From assembly GCF_003605435.1 (NCBI RefSeq), contig NZ_QXQB01000003.1:62001-126000 (forward strand): a stretch of DNA of 64,000 nucleotides, in the 5' to 3' direction. Under the pieces are notes generated by a model. It made no database searches. It was given only the letters and a program-made list of their open reading frames with translations, and was not told the origin of the DNA. Of the stretch, positions 50,276 through 60,656 are shown piece after piece; the stretch's first letter is position 1, and every line of letters starts with the position of its first letter. This stretch comes from Paenibacillus pinisoli (GTDB taxonomy: Bacteria; Bacillota; Bacilli; Paenibacillales; Paenibacillaceae). The position numbers and the translations under genes are program-made.

Positions 50276-52240
50276 TTACACGCTCTCCAGCTCCGCAAGC
50301 CGCTCCTCATACTGATTCAGCAGCTTATGGAGATTGCGGGTGCTGGCTTCGAGACCGCCTTTCCGGTTGCGGACCAGCCATAGGCGGTCGAACTCCGCTA
50401 TGATGGAAGCAAGCTCGCTGTGAAGCTTGCGCAGCCATGCGAGCTCCGCAGCGGCGTCCGGCAGCTCCAGGCCGAAGATGAAGCGATGCAAGCCGGAGCC
50501 GTGTTCGATTATGGAGAGCGCATGCGCAAGCTCTTGCGAGACACTCTCAGCGTCTCCCGACTTTAGCTGCAGCTCGCCAATCGCTTCCTTCTGCTCCTTC
50601 AGCCATGCCAGCATATCGTCATACCGGTAATCCAGCTGGAACGGAATGCCCCGGCCGCCGATCTCCACGAGCAGCTTAATGATCATATCCGTCTCCGACA
50701 GCAGCTTCTCCTTCGTCGACAGCCCGCGGTTCAGCAGATGGTTCGTATAAGTCATATTCTCCAGCGTGCTGTTCTCCAGATTGATGTAACGTCCAAGCTC
50801 AAGAATCAGCTTGCCCGCATGCCCCGAGTCATCCTGCAGCATGCAATCCGCCACATACCGCTCCATCTGCTCGTGCTGCTCCAGATTGGCTTCCGTCTGC
50901 CAGCCCGTCCCTGCGGCATAAGCGTAAGCCGGATAGCTCATGACAAGCGGCTGCCAATGGCCGGAATCGCCCCAATCCGTCACGATCATGCCGGCTGCTC
51001 CATAGGTCTTGCCGCTGCGGGCTGCATCGGCGATATTGGCCAGCATATTGTCCGTCCGTCCCGTAACGGCAGACCAGGTGCTGGTGCCCGGGCAGACGTA
51101 ATACGGCACGCCGTGGCGCTGGAGCAGCTTCCCGTTCGTCTCGAACGAGGTGTGGCTTTCATAGTTCCAATCCAGCACGGTAACATCCTTCGGAAGCAGC
51201 GGAATAACCTCCTCATGCTTCGTCAGAATATCGCCCCACATCAATGTGCGTTTGCCGTGGCTGCGAATAATCTCGAATACCTGCTCCGCATAATCCATAT
51301 ACAACTTGCCCACTCCGACCTCTTGGGCGCGCTCCTTGCTTTGCCCAGTGCCTAGACCGAAAGGCTCATCCATATTCACATTGACATAGCCGGAGGTAAA
51401 ATGCGGCAGCAGCTCGCCGAACATCGCGCGCACCAGCTCAATTGAACCGCCATCCAGCGGATTAAGCGTAAGCGGCGGCAGCTTGATTCCGACTGGCGTT
51501 TCCTGTCCGCCTGGATGCTCCGCCAGCTCGGCGAACTCCGGCTTGGCCAGCCAAGGACCCATATGGCCGAGGCAATTCTGATTCGGCACCAGGTCGATGA
51601 ACCGTTCCTTCGCATAGGCATCCAGCTGGCGGAACTCCTCGCCGCTAATCGGCGTCGCCTCCGGGAAGGAATCCCGGAACGTCTCGTAGTCGAAGCAGAA
51701 GCCTTCCATATAGAGCTGCAAATGATTCATTTTGAGCTCGGACATCCGGTCGATCAAGGCATACAGCGTCTCCATCTTCGGTATCTTGTTGCGGCCAATA
51801 TCCAGCATGAGTCCACGGACCGGGAAGTCCGGCTCATCCTCGATGCGGTAGCTCGTCCAGGCAAGTCCTCGCCGGGCAATCAGTTGCTCCAGTGTTACGA
51901 CTGCATAATGCAAGCCTTCAGGGTCGCTGTAGCCAATCTCAAGCCGCTCGCCATTCCATTCCGCCGTGTAGCCTTGGGCATGAAGCTCCGGGCGGCATAC
52001 TATATGCAGAGCTGTCGCTGTCACGGAGCCGTTCGGCTCCGCTCCCTCAGTATCGCCTGCACTCCCTTGCCAGCGGGCTGCCGCTGCTTCAAGCCTCTCC
52101 TTCACGCGCACGGCGGATGCCGCTTGCATCGCCTCTTCGCTCAAGCGCTCAAGCGCGAAGAGGGCCGAGAAGGCACCGCTCCCTTCCCGCAGCTCCAGAC
52201 TGCGGGGCTGCGGGTATAACGGAAATAGGGATGTATTCAT
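50276..52240 (-). CDS. GH20-like beta-N-acetylhexosaminidase, cytoplasmic
   Basis: The 654-residue protein has an N-terminal GH20b-like domain and a barrel starting FPVRGLMLDIGRNKIPKMET, followed by LQLYMEGFCFDY. The predicted catalytic pair is Asp291-Glu292 in NVNMDEPFG, at the place of the GH20 HxGxDE motif. A C-terminal helical part of about 200 residues is extra. There is no signal peptide. It likely removes terminal GlcNAc or GalNAc from imported glycans. The ATG at 52240 follows AGGAGGCTGAACAG. Confidence 0.82.
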   Translation of the reverse strand: MNTSLFPLYPQPRSLELREGSGAFSALFALERLSEEAMQAASAVRVKERLEAAAARWQGSAGDTEGAEPNGSVTATALHIVCRPELHAQGYTAEWNGERLEIGYSDPEGLHYAVVTLEQLIARRGLAWTSYRIEDEPDFPVRGLMLDIGRNKIPKMETLYALIDRMSELKMNHLQLYMEGFCFDYETFRDSFPEATPISGEEFRQLDAYAKERFIDLVPNQNCLGHMGPWLAKPEFAELAEHPGGQETPVGIKLPPLTLNPLDGGSIELVRAMFGELLPHFTSGYVNVNMDEPFGLGTGQSKERAQEVGVGKLYMDYAEQVFEIIRSHGKRTLMWGDILTKHEEVIPLLPKDVTVLDWNYESHTSFETNGKLLQRHGVPYYVCPGTSTWSAVTGRTDNMLANIADAARSGKTYGAAGMIVTDWGDSGHWQPLVMSYPAYAYAAGTGWQTEANLEQHEQMERYVADCMLQDDSGHAGKLILELGRYINLENSTLENMTYTNHLLNRGLSTKEKLLSETDMIIKLLVEIGGRGIPFQLDYRYDDMLAWLKEQKEAIGELQLKSGDAESVSQELAHALSIIEHGSGLHRFIFGLELPDAAAELAWLRKLHSELASIIAEFDRLWLVRNRKGGLEASTRNLHKLLNQYEERLAELESV

Positions 52241-52268
52241 CTGTTCAGCCTCCTGTCCCATTGTTGAT

Positions 52269-54545
52269 TCAGTTGCTCTCTTCCGCATTCAAGCCCTTGA
52301 TCACTTCCGCCAGCTTCGCTTCCGTGAACTTGCCGCCGCTGAAGGAAATCAGTCCGCGAAGCGGCATGTGCGCCATGAACGCTTGCAGCATCTCCTTATG
52401 CTCCTCCATGGCTGCTCCGGCAAACGGAAGAACGCTCATGAACTGCTGGACAAACGCTTTGCCCTTCTCCGACTTCATCAGATCCGACACAGTGGAGTTG
52501 CGGTGATAGACCAGCGGCTGCGGAGTTGTGGAGCGGACGGTCACTCGCTTCGACAGCACGATCTCCCTTGACGACTTGCCGATCAGAATATCGAACGCTC
52601 CAGTCTCTACTCTCCAGTCTCCAGCGTCGGCATCATAGTAGGCGAAGCTCCGCTTATCCAGCTCGAACGAGACTGTCCTCGACTCTCCTGGAGCCAGCTC
52701 GACCTTGTCGAAGCCCTTCAACTCTTTGTCGGGCCGAATCACTTCTGTCTCCACATCGCGCACATACAGCTGCACGATTTCCTTGCCCGCCACAGAGCCG
52801 GTATTGCGCACCTTGACCCTCACGGTCAGCTTCTCCGCATCGGTCAGCTCATGCTTGTCGACGGCAAGCTCGCTATATTCGAACGTCGTATAGCTAAGCC
52901 CGTGTCCGAACGGGAACAGCGTCTCGATAGCCTTCTTGTCATAGTAGCGGTAGCCCACGAATATCCCTTCCCTGTATTCCACCTTGTCTCCCTCGCCCGG
53001 GTAAAACAGATAAGAAGGATTGTCGCTTAGACGCACGGGGAAAGTCTCCGCCAGTTTGCCGGACGGGCTGGCATCGCCGAACAGCAGATCGGCGATAGCG
53101 CCGCCGAGCGCCTGGCCTCCCAGATACGCTTCAAGCACAGCTTTGGCGCTGCCAAGCCAAGGCATCTCCACAGGCGCTCCGTTGCTCAGCACGACGATGA
53201 GATTCGGCTGGACAGCCGCTACCGCTTCGATCAGGGCCACTTGATTCGCCGGCATGCGCAGATGCTTGCGGTCGAAGCCCTCCGATTCATAGCGCTTCGG
53301 CAATCCGGCGAACAAGACGGCTGCGTCCGCCTGGGCAGCCTGCTCCAGCGCTTCCTTCGTCAGCTCCGCGGAGGAATCATCCAGATTCAGCTCATAGCCC
53401 TGGGCATAGGTCAGCTTCACGCCGTCTCCTGCCGATCGTGCCAGCTCCTCGCTAATATCCTCCAGGCGGGTCGGATTGATCTGGGAGCTGCCGCTGCCCT
53501 GATAACGCGGCTCCTTCGCCAGCGCGCCGATGACCGCCAGCTTGCCGGTCCGCTTTAAAGGCAGCATGCCGTCATCGTTTTTGAGCAGCACCATGCTTTC
53601 GCGGGCCACCTCGCGGGCCAACTGATGATGGGCTTCCGGATCGAATACAGTGCCCGGCTTACGTCCATCCACCGCTTGGAAGATTATACGAAGCAGCCGC
53701 TCAACTGCGCCATCGAGCTTCTCCACCGGCAGCGTGCCGTGCTTGACCGCCTCGATAATGGCGCGGTCTCCCTCGCCATGGCTGGACGGCATCTCCAGCT
53801 CCATGCCGGCCGCCAGCCCCTTCACGCGATCGTTCACCGCGCCCCAATCGGACACGACAAACCCTTCATGGCCCCACTCTTCCTTCAGGATCGCGGTCAG
53901 AAGCGTCTCATTCTCCGCGGCGAACTCGCCGTTCACCTTGTTGTACGAGCACATGACCGTCCACGGCTGAGACTGCTTCACCGCGCCCTCGAAGCTGGCC
54001 AGATAGATCTCCCTCAGCGTCCGCTCATCCACGATGGAATCGGAGGTCATCCGGCGGTGCTCCTGATTGTTGGCGGCAAAATGCTTTAGCGAAGTGCCGA
54101 CGCCCTCGCTCTGCACGCCCTTGATATGGTAAGCCGCCATCTCGGAGGAGAGGTACGGGTCCTCAGAGAAGTATTCGAAGTTCCGTCCGCAAAGCGGAGA
54201 GCGCTTAATATTCGCGCCCGGCCCCAGCAAGACCGCTACGTTCTCCGCCTGGCATTCTACGCCTAGCGCCTGGCCCATCCGTTCGATCAGTTCCCGGTTC
54301 CATGAGCTGGCTACGCCTGCCGCTGACGGAAAGCATGTCGCGGGCACGCTGTTGAACAAACCCAGATGGTCAGCCGACGCCCGCTGCTTGCGCAGGCCGT
54401 GCGGGCCGTCCGTTACCATAACGGACGGAATGCCGAGCCTCTCGATCCCTTTCGTATGCCAAGTATCGAGGCCGGAGCATAGCCCGGCCTTCTCCTCCAG
54501 CGTCATCTCTTTGATCAGCGCCTTAATGTCGCGATTGTTCCCCAT
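52269..54545 (-). CDS. Glycoside hydrolase family 3 enzyme, beta-glucosidase type
   Basis: The 758-residue protein has the GH3 barrel with the KHF motif [14 protein letters not shown], nucleophile Asp233 in VVSDWGAV, the alpha/beta sandwich and a C-terminal fibronectin III-like domain (EIVQLYVRD). An additional 80-residue helical tail follows. It lacks the NagZ motif, so it is a beta-glucosidase or xylosidase-like enzyme. It has no signal peptide. The ATG at 54545 follows GAGGAATTACG. Confidence 0.9.
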   Translation of the reverse strand: MGNNRDIKALIKEMTLEEKAGLCSGLDTWHTKGIERLGIPSVMVTDGPHGLRKQRASADHLGLFNSVPATCFPSAAGVASSWNRELIERMGQALGVECQAENVAVLLGPGANIKRSPLCGRNFEYFSEDPYLSSEMAAYHIKGVQSEGVGTSLKHFAANNQEHRRMTSDSIVDERTLREIYLASFEGAVKQSQPWTVMCSYNKVNGEFAAENETLLTAILKEEWGHEGFVVSDWGAVNDRVKGLAAGMELEMPSSHGEGDRAIIEAVKHGTLPVEKLDGAVERLLRIIFQAVDGRKPGTVFDPEAHHQLAREVARESMVLLKNDDGMLPLKRTGKLAVIGALAKEPRYQGSGSSQINPTRLEDISEELARSAGDGVKLTYAQGYELNLDDSSAELTKEALEQAAQADAAVLFAGLPKRYESEGFDRKHLRMPANQVALIEAVAAVQPNLIVVLSNGAPVEMPWLGSAKAVLEAYLGGQALGGAIADLLFGDASPSGKLAETFPVRLSDNPSYLFYPGEGDKVEYREGIFVGYRYYDKKAIETLFPFGHGLSYTTFEYSELAVDKHELTDAEKLTVRVKVRNTGSVAGKEIVQLYVRDVETEVIRPDKELKGFDKVELAPGESRTVSFELDKRSFAYYDADAGDWRVETGAFDILIGKSSREIVLSKRVTVRSTTPQPLVYHRNSTVSDLMKSEKGKAFVQQFMSVLPFAGAAMEEHKEMLQAFMAHMPLRGLISFSGGKFTEAKLAEVIKGLNAEESN

Positions 54546-54581
54546 CGTAATTCCTCCCCGCATATTCATCGATTACTAATT

Positions 54582-57110
54582 CTATGACTTGCCCGCCGTC
54601 CATACGAATTCCGCCGCTTGCACATCGCGGCTGCTAGAGCCTATATACAAGCTGAATCGGCCTGGCTCCGCCGCGTAACCCTTGCCCGGCGACCAGAACG
54701 CCAGATCCGCCTCTCCAATCTCGAATACGGCATTCCCGCTCTCGCCTGGCTCCAGCCATAGCTTGCGGAAGCCCTTCAGCTCCTTGACGGGACGCACTAT
54801 GCTGCCGTGGAGATCCTGAATATAGAGCTGCACGGTTTCTTCGCCGGCCGCATCCCCTCTATTCGTGACTGTAACCGCAGCAATCAGCTTTTCGTCCCCT
54901 TCTATCGCTGAGCGGTCCAGCTTTAGCTCGGAATATTCGAAGCGGCTATAGCTTAGGCCATAACCAAACGGGTACAACGGATCATTAGGTCCGTCCAGAT
55001 ACTTCGAAATATATTTGAGGTTCTTGTTCGCTTCCGTTAGCGGCCTTCCTGTCAGGAAGTGATTGTAATAGACCGGAACCTGGCCCTGATGCGCCGGGAA
55101 GCTCATCGTCAGCTTGCCGGACGGGTTGTATGCTCCCGTCAGGACATCCGCAATGGCAAGCCCCGCTTGCGAGCCAAGGAACCATGTCACTACGATGGCG
55201 TTAACATTCGCGGCATACCAGTCCAGCACAAGCGGACGGCCGTTCGTCAGCACCAGCACCGTCGGCTTGCCCAGCGCCGCAATCGCCTCCGCCAGTCGCT
55301 GCTGCGCCTCCGGCAAGTGAATGCTTAGACGGGACGCAGCCTCCCCGGACATGTCGCTGCTCTCGCCCAGCGCCAGCACGATTACATCCGCTTGCTCGCC
55401 AATTCGCAACGCCTCCTCGATGCCGCCCTCCAGCGAATCGTTAATACCGCTGCCCTGCGCGAATAGCAGGCGTTCCTCTTCTATGCCGCTTGCGGCAAGC
55501 CCTTCGTAGAGCGACACCGTCTCATGCCCGTAGCGGGAGAATTGCCATGGGCCAAGCAGATCCTTGCTGTCCGCGAACGGACCGACCAGCGCAATCTTGC
55601 CGCCGTCTTTTGCCAGCGGCAGCGCGCCGTCATTCTTAAGCAGCACGATGGACTTCCGGGCAAGCTCTCGGCTTGCCCGGAGATGATCCTCATGGAAGTG
55701 GTATTCCTGCTCCTTCTCCGGCCGAACGTAGCGGAACGGATCATCCATCAGCCCCAGCTTGTACTTCAGCCGCAGAATACGCCGGGCAGCCCCGTCAATC
55801 GTCTCCTCCGCCACGCTTCCTTCGCGGACTAGCTCCGCGAGGTGCTCATACGAGCGCGTCGCCATCTCGATATCCATCGTTGCGCCCACTGCCATCTTCG
55901 CCGCTTCGCGCACATCCTCGGCAAAGCCGTGCTCGACGATCTCGTCCACAGCGCCGTAATCCGAGATCAGCACGCCTTCGAAGCCCAGCTCCTCGCGCAG
56001 CAGCCGCTTCAGCAGCTCTTCGCTGGCTGCCACCGGTACGCCTTGATAGATATTGAAGGCGTTCATGACCGATGCGGCTCCCGCTTCAAGTCCGGCTTGG
56101 AATGGCGGCAAGAAGACGTTGCGCAGCGTCGCTTCGGACATATCCACCGTGTTGTAGTCGCGTCCCCCTTCGGAAGCGCCGTATCCGATAAAGTGCTTCA
56201 GGCAAGCGACGATCGTCTCCTTATGGAACAGCGACTCCCCTTGGAAGCCCTCAACCTGCGCCTTCGCGATTAACGCGCCCAGATACGGATCTTCGCCCGC
56301 GCCTTCCACGACGCGTCCCCAGCGCGGATCGCGGCCGATATCGATCATCGGGCCGTGATTGTAGACCGTGCCCGACGCGCTGGCTTCCTTCGCCGCAATG
56401 GCACATGCCTCCTTGATCGCTTCCATATCCCAGCTGCATGACCAGGCCAGCGGCACAGGGAATACCGTCTGCGAGCCATGAATGATGTCCGCGTTGAACA
56501 GCAGCGGGATGCCGTGCGGCGATTGCTCCACGGCGATCTTCTGCAGCTGGAACACCCGGCTGACATCGAATGCGCCCAGGACGGAGCCTGCACGTCCCTC
56601 CGCAATAAGCTTCTCCGGCGGATCGGTTGCAACCTCATTGCCGAACGAGAAGTTCGAGGCCAGCACCTGAAACATCTGGCCGATCTTCTGCTCCAGCGTC
56701 ATGCGTCCCAGGAGGGATTCGACCTCCGAGTCGATCTCTTCGTCGGACCGTTCTCTGACCGATTCCTTCCGGTATGGTATAATCTCCTCGATAAGCGCCT
56801 CCGACAGATGCGGACCGCGCCCTCTTGCGCCTTGAAGCGGCAGCTTGCCGATCGCGGGGATATAGATTTCCCCCTCGAAGGCCTCTTCCTGGAAGGCCAG
56901 ACGCACCTCGATTTCCTCGCCCGGCATCCAGAACGCCTTCGCCCTGGCCGTCAGCCGGTTATCCTCGACCAACAGCGTATCGATCTGTATTGGAATAGCA
57001 AGCGGCTCCGTCGCCATGTCCAGCGTATAGACGGCTTTCTTCGAAACCTTGAACTGCAGCTTCATCTTCATGGATGGCGTCTCCACGATCGCATGCCATA
57101 ATCCGATCAT
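54582..57110 (-). CDS. Glycoside hydrolase family 3 enzyme, BglX-like with N-terminal extension
   Basis: The 842-residue protein has a BglX-type GH3 body from about residue 120 (LLGRMTLEQKIGQMFQV, KHFIGYGASEGGRDYNTVDM), with nucleophile Asp384 in LISDYGAV and a C-terminal fibronectin III-like domain. The N-terminal 115 residues form a separate beta-rich domain with no clear family. No signal peptide is present. AAGGAGG lies 10 bp before the ATG. It follows the permease gene by 15 bp. Confidence 0.9.
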   Translation of the reverse strand: MIGLWHAIVETPSMKMKLQFKVSKKAVYTLDMATEPLAIPIQIDTLLVEDNRLTARAKAFWMPGEEIEVRLAFQEEAFEGEIYIPAIGKLPLQGARGRGPHLSEALIEEIIPYRKESVRERSDEEIDSEVESLLGRMTLEQKIGQMFQVLASNFSFGNEVATDPPEKLIAEGRAGSVLGAFDVSRVFQLQKIAVEQSPHGIPLLFNADIIHGSQTVFPVPLAWSCSWDMEAIKEACAIAAKEASASGTVYNHGPMIDIGRDPRWGRVVEGAGEDPYLGALIAKAQVEGFQGESLFHKETIVACLKHFIGYGASEGGRDYNTVDMSEATLRNVFLPPFQAGLEAGAASVMNAFNIYQGVPVAASEELLKRLLREELGFEGVLISDYGAVDEIVEHGFAEDVREAAKMAVGATMDIEMATRSYEHLAELVREGSVAEETIDGAARRILRLKYKLGLMDDPFRYVRPEKEQEYHFHEDHLRASRELARKSIVLLKNDGALPLAKDGGKIALVGPFADSKDLLGPWQFSRYGHETVSLYEGLAASGIEEERLLFAQGSGINDSLEGGIEEALRIGEQADVIVLALGESSDMSGEAASRLSIHLPEAQQRLAEAIAALGKPTVLVLTNGRPLVLDWYAANVNAIVVTWFLGSQAGLAIADVLTGAYNPSGKLTMSFPAHQGQVPVYYNHFLTGRPLTEANKNLKYISKYLDGPNDPLYPFGYGLSYSRFEYSELKLDRSAIEGDEKLIAAVTVTNRGDAAGEETVQLYIQDLHGSIVRPVKELKGFRKLWLEPGESGNAVFEIGEADLAFWSPGKGYAAEPGRFSLYIGSSSRDVQAAEFVWTAGKS

Positions 57111-57125
57111 ATCTTGTTCTCCTCC

Positions 57126-58010
57126 TTAGCCTTTAACCGCGCCGATGGTCAGACCTTTGACAAAAAACTTCTGGAAAAACGGATACGCGATCAAGATCGG
57201 CAATATGCCGATAACCGCAATCGCCATGCGGAAGGTTTCGCTAGGCAGCTGAGCAATAATGCTGCCCGAACCCATGCTGGCATTGCTGGACAGAAACTCG
57301 ATATCGCTCATAATCCGGTTCAGCACGTTCTGCAGATTGAACAGACCGGCGTCGGTCACAAATACAAGTCCGTTGTTCCAGTCATTCCAGTAGGCCAGCG
57401 CCTGGAACAGTCCGATTGTCGCCATAATCGGCAGCGACAGCTGGAGCACGATTTTGTAATAGATCGTAAATTCGCCCGCTCCATCGATGCTCGCCGACTC
57501 CAGCACAGGCTTCGGAACGCTGTTCATGAAGAACGCTCGCATAAGCAGCACGTTAAAGCCGTTCATCAGCAGCCATGGGACGATTTGCGCCAGCAGCGTG
57601 TTTTTGATATCGAATAATTGCGTGTAGACCATATAAGTAGGGACCAGGCCCCCATTGAACAGCAGCGTAAAAAAGACGATAAAAGCGAGCACCATGCCGC
57701 CGGGCATATCCTTGCGGGACAGCGGATAAGCGAGCATGGAGGTCATCAGCAGGCTTGCCGTCGTGCCGACCACCGTCGTCAGAATCGTAATGCCGTAAGC
57801 ATTGAAGATCATCTTCGAGTTCTGCCACAAGTAATCATAAGCGGCAAAGCTCAGGCTGGAAGGAAAGAACGTGTAGCCTTCCGTCACAATGACCTTCGAA
57901 TCCGTTACGGAGGAAGTGAACAGCAGCACAAACGGCAGGATGCACGCCAGCGCGAATAGACCTAAAATGATATGCGCCGACCAGCGCCAGCCCCGGTATT
58001 CCTTTGTCAT
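57126..58010 (-). CDS. Sugar ABC permease, LplC/YtcP-like
   Basis: The 294-residue MalG-type permease has six helices, the EAA loop VPKPVLESASIDGAGEFTIY followed by KIVLQLSLP, and the family end FFQKFFVKGLTIGAVKG. It is the second permease of the second sugar importer. GGGAGG precedes the ATG at 58010. Confidence 0.92.
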   Translation of the reverse strand: MTKEYRGWRWSAHIILGLFALACILPFVLLFTSSVTDSKVIVTEGYTFFPSSLSFAAYDYLWQNSKMIFNAYGITILTTVVGTTASLLMTSMLAYPLSRKDMPGGMVLAFIVFFTLLFNGGLVPTYMVYTQLFDIKNTLLAQIVPWLLMNGFNVLLMRAFFMNSVPKPVLESASIDGAGEFTIYYKIVLQLSLPIMATIGLFQALAYWNDWNNGLVFVTDAGLFNLQNVLNRIMSDIEFLSSNASMGSGSIIAQLPSETFRMAIAVIGILPILIAYPFFQKFFVKGLTIGAVKG

Positions 58011-58024
58011 ATGAATCTCCCTCC

Positions 58025-58957
58025 CTAGAACAAGGCGTTGTCCTTATCGAATCTGCGCACAATATAGTTGGATACCAGGACCAGAATGAAGCCGACCAGC
58101 GATTGATAGAAACCTGCCGCCGCCGACATGCCAATGTCGCCAAGCTGCATCAGCCCTCGGAATACATAGGTGTCGATAACGTTCGTCGTCTCATACAGCG
58201 CGCCGGAATTCATAGGCACCTGATAGAATAGGCCAAAGTCGGAATAGAAAATGCGTCCGATGCCAAGCAGCGTCAGCATGGTGATGATCGGCGTGATCAT
58301 CGGGAACGTAATTTTGCGGATCTGCATCCATTTCGATGCGCCGTCCAGCTCCGCCGCCTCGTAATACTCGCGGTCGATGCTTAATATAGCGGCCAGGAAG
58401 ATGATGCAGGAGTAGCCTGCTCCCTTCCATATATGGACAATGGTTAAGATATACGGCCAATACTTCGGCTCCAGATACCATGAGATGGGATCAAGGCCAA
58501 GCATGGGCAGAATCGTCTTGTTGATAAAGCCCGCATCCACGCTGAGCATGGCATATACGAGATAGCTGACCAGAATAATCGAGATCAGATAAGGCAGCAG
58601 AATTACGCTTTGATAGAAGCCCCTCGCCATCTTGCCTCTAATCTCGTTCAGCAGAATGGCAATCGCGATTGCTATCAACAGGCCAAGCACAATAAAAACA
58701 GCGTTGTAAAGCAGCGTATTTCTCGTAATGATGTAAGCGTCGGTCGTTTTGAACAAATATTCAAAATTTTTAAGCCCTACCCAATCGCTGGCCCATATGC
58801 CCTTGGCATAGTTGATGTCCTTGAATGCGATGGACAAGCCGAACATCGGCAAGTAGTTGTTAATGAACAGATAAGCCAGCCCCGGCAGCATCATGATGTA
58901 TAGCGGGATAAATCTGCGCAGACGGGCTCCTCTCTTGCGTCTAGTTGTCGTATTCAC
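58025..58957 (-). CDS. Sugar ABC permease, LplB/YteP-like
   Basis: The 310-residue MalF-type permease starts RRKRGARLRRFIPLYIMMLP and has the EAA loop DREYYEAAELDGASKWMQIR. It has six helices. The GTG at 58957 follows GGGAGAGAACAG and is preferred over the longer frame to 59017. It pairs with the LplC-like permease 14 bp away. Confidence 0.88.
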   Translation of the reverse strand: MNTTTRRKRGARLRRFIPLYIMMLPGLAYLFINNYLPMFGLSIAFKDINYAKGIWASDWVGLKNFEYLFKTTDAYIITRNTLLYNAVFIVLGLLIAIAIAILLNEIRGKMARGFYQSVILLPYLISIILVSYLVYAMLSVDAGFINKTILPMLGLDPISWYLEPKYWPYILTIVHIWKGAGYSCIIFLAAILSIDREYYEAAELDGASKWMQIRKITFPMITPIITMLTLLGIGRIFYSDFGLFYQVPMNSGALYETTNVIDTYVFRGLMQLGDIGMSAAAGFYQSLVGFILVLVSNYIVRRFDKDNALF

Positions 58958-59047
58958 CCTGTTCTCTCCCTCTCCCTCCGAGACTGCCCGGAATAATAAG
59001 CCCGGCCAACTCGTCATTGGCCGGGCAGCATGTGTGGCATCCCACTA

Positions 59048-60577
59048 TTACTGAACCGAGTTGTTTTTAGCCCACTCATCCAATTGCTTTTGCTTCTCTG
59101 CGATAATCTTGTCCATGCCGGCCGACTTCAGCTTGGCGATGAACTCCGGCAGCAATTTGTCCGGATCTACGCTCCCTGTCTCCAGCGGCAGCTTGTATTG
59201 GGTAACGACGTTGGACACCGCCGCCACTTCCGTCTTCACGGCAGACGCATCGAATACGAAGCCAAGCGCTTTGGACGGCCTCGAGGTGCTGTTGAATTCC
59301 GCCGTCTTTTTCCAAATATCCGGATCATCGGTTTTCATGACATAGGACAGGAACTGGTTGCCGAACATCCAGCCCAGCATGTTGTAGCCGATCGTCGTAG
59401 CATCCTGGCCGGCAGGGTAGGAGATGATATGGTCGGCTTCGCCCTTCTCCTTCACATAATGCTTGCCTTCAATCCCCCAGTCGAACAGGTTGACGATATC
59501 TGCATCGGAATACATCAGGTTCAGGAATTGCATTGCTTTCTCTTGATGCTTGGAGTTTACCGGAATGCCCCACAGCGCATTCGTCACGTTGCTTGTCGTC
59601 GCTACCGGCGCAAGCAATTCCTTCGTGACCATCTGTGTGCCGGATGCCTTCGACTCCTGCGCGGCGAAGCCCGGCTTCTGCAGCGCCATATAGGAGAAGG
59701 CTTTGCCGGATTTGATCAGCTCGAAGGTAGTGGTCTTATTCGTAGCCGCATCCGGCAGGATGTAGCCTTCCAGATACCACTTGCGGATACGATCGATAAA
59801 TGCCTTGTATTCCGGCATCTCGTACATATTTACGATTTTCAGATCGTTATCGTAATCAGGCAATACGCCCATGAAGTCGCCAAGCGGATCGACGAACACA
59901 TGGTTCTCACGGAAAGACTGTCCTACACCGCCCGGCACAAGCGGGACAACATGAGGCTCGTTTGCTTTGATCGTTTTGAACAGGTTCTCGACATCATCCA
60001 GCGTCTGAATCGCGTCGATATCAATGTTGTACTTGTCCACCATGTCCTTGCGCATCGTCAGGCCATAGCTGCCCGCCAAGTCGCGCACGGTCGGCACGCT
60101 GTAGATTTTGCCGTTGATTTTGGTTGCGTTCAGATACTTCTCGTCGAACGCTTGCTTGATGCCTTCGCCATGCGCATCCAGGAGCTCATCAAGCTCGATC
60201 AGCTGGCCTTTGGCAACCATATTGCTGTACATTAATCCGGAGACAAATGTCAGGTCGAGCGTCTCGCCGCCGCTGAAGATCAGGTTCATGCGCTGTGCCC
60301 ATTCGCCTGCGTTGATCGGCAGAAACTTCACCCGCACTTTAATTTTCTCCTCGGAAATTTTGTTGATTTCGTCCTCCACCAGCTGCAAGTCCTGCTGAGA
60401 AGTGCTGACGAGCGGGAAGGCTACTGTAATTTCCTCTACCTTGCCATCCTGCTGATTCCCCGGATTGGCGCTGCCGCCCGGCTCGCTGCCGCTGCCATTG
60501 CCGCCTTTGCCGCAAGCCGATAGAATCAGGACAAAACACAGCATTAGCAGAGTAGCCCCGCGCATGATGTTTTTCAT
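59048..60577 (-). CDS. Sugar ABC transporter binding lipoprotein
   Basis: The 509-residue lipoprotein has lipobox LSAC (Cys22) followed by a Gly/Ser linker and a family 1 binding fold with NKISEEKIKVRVKFLPINAG and GKIYSVPTVRDLAGSYGLTM. It captures an oligosaccharide for the following permeases. GGGGGAGAAC precedes the ATG at 60577. It is the first transport gene after the response regulator. Confidence 0.92.
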   Translation of the reverse strand: MKNIMRGATLLMLCFVLILSACGKGGNGSGSEPGGSANPGNQQDGKVEEITVAFPLVSTSQQDLQLVEDEINKISEEKIKVRVKFLPINAGEWAQRMNLIFSGGETLDLTFVSGLMYSNMVAKGQLIELDELLDAHGEGIKQAFDEKYLNATKINGKIYSVPTVRDLAGSYGLTMRKDMVDKYNIDIDAIQTLDDVENLFKTIKANEPHVVPLVPGGVGQSFRENHVFVDPLGDFMGVLPDYDNDLKIVNMYEMPEYKAFIDRIRKWYLEGYILPDAATNKTTTFELIKSGKAFSYMALQKPGFAAQESKASGTQMVTKELLAPVATTSNVTNALWGIPVNSKHQEKAMQFLNLMYSDADIVNLFDWGIEGKHYVKEKGEADHIISYPAGQDATTIGYNMLGWMFGNQFLSYVMKTDDPDIWKKTAEFNSTSRPSKALGFVFDASAVKTEVAAVSNVVTQYKLPLETGSVDPDKLLPEFIAKLKSAGMDKIIAEKQKQLDEWAKNNSVQ

Positions 60578-60656
60578 TTTGTTCTCCCCCGCTTTTCATA
60601 TAATGGTTGGTGCTGTGTACATTGTACGATCGTCAGCCTATGCGCCTCTGCCCTCT

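Noticed and set aside
52269..57110. NagZ-type GH3 (beta-N-acetylglucosaminidase) for either enzyme
   Set aside because: The NagZ signature KH[FI]PGxGxxxxDSH is absent in both; the segments match beta-glucosidase types.
59030..60235. Plus-strand frame of 401 residues
   Set aside because: It is antisense to the binding lipoprotein gene, whose lipobox and family pattern are clear.
60578..60656. Separate promoter before the second sugar-binding protein
   Set aside because: Only a TACAAT-like -10 without a matching -35 was seen, so an operon with the regulator genes is more likely.
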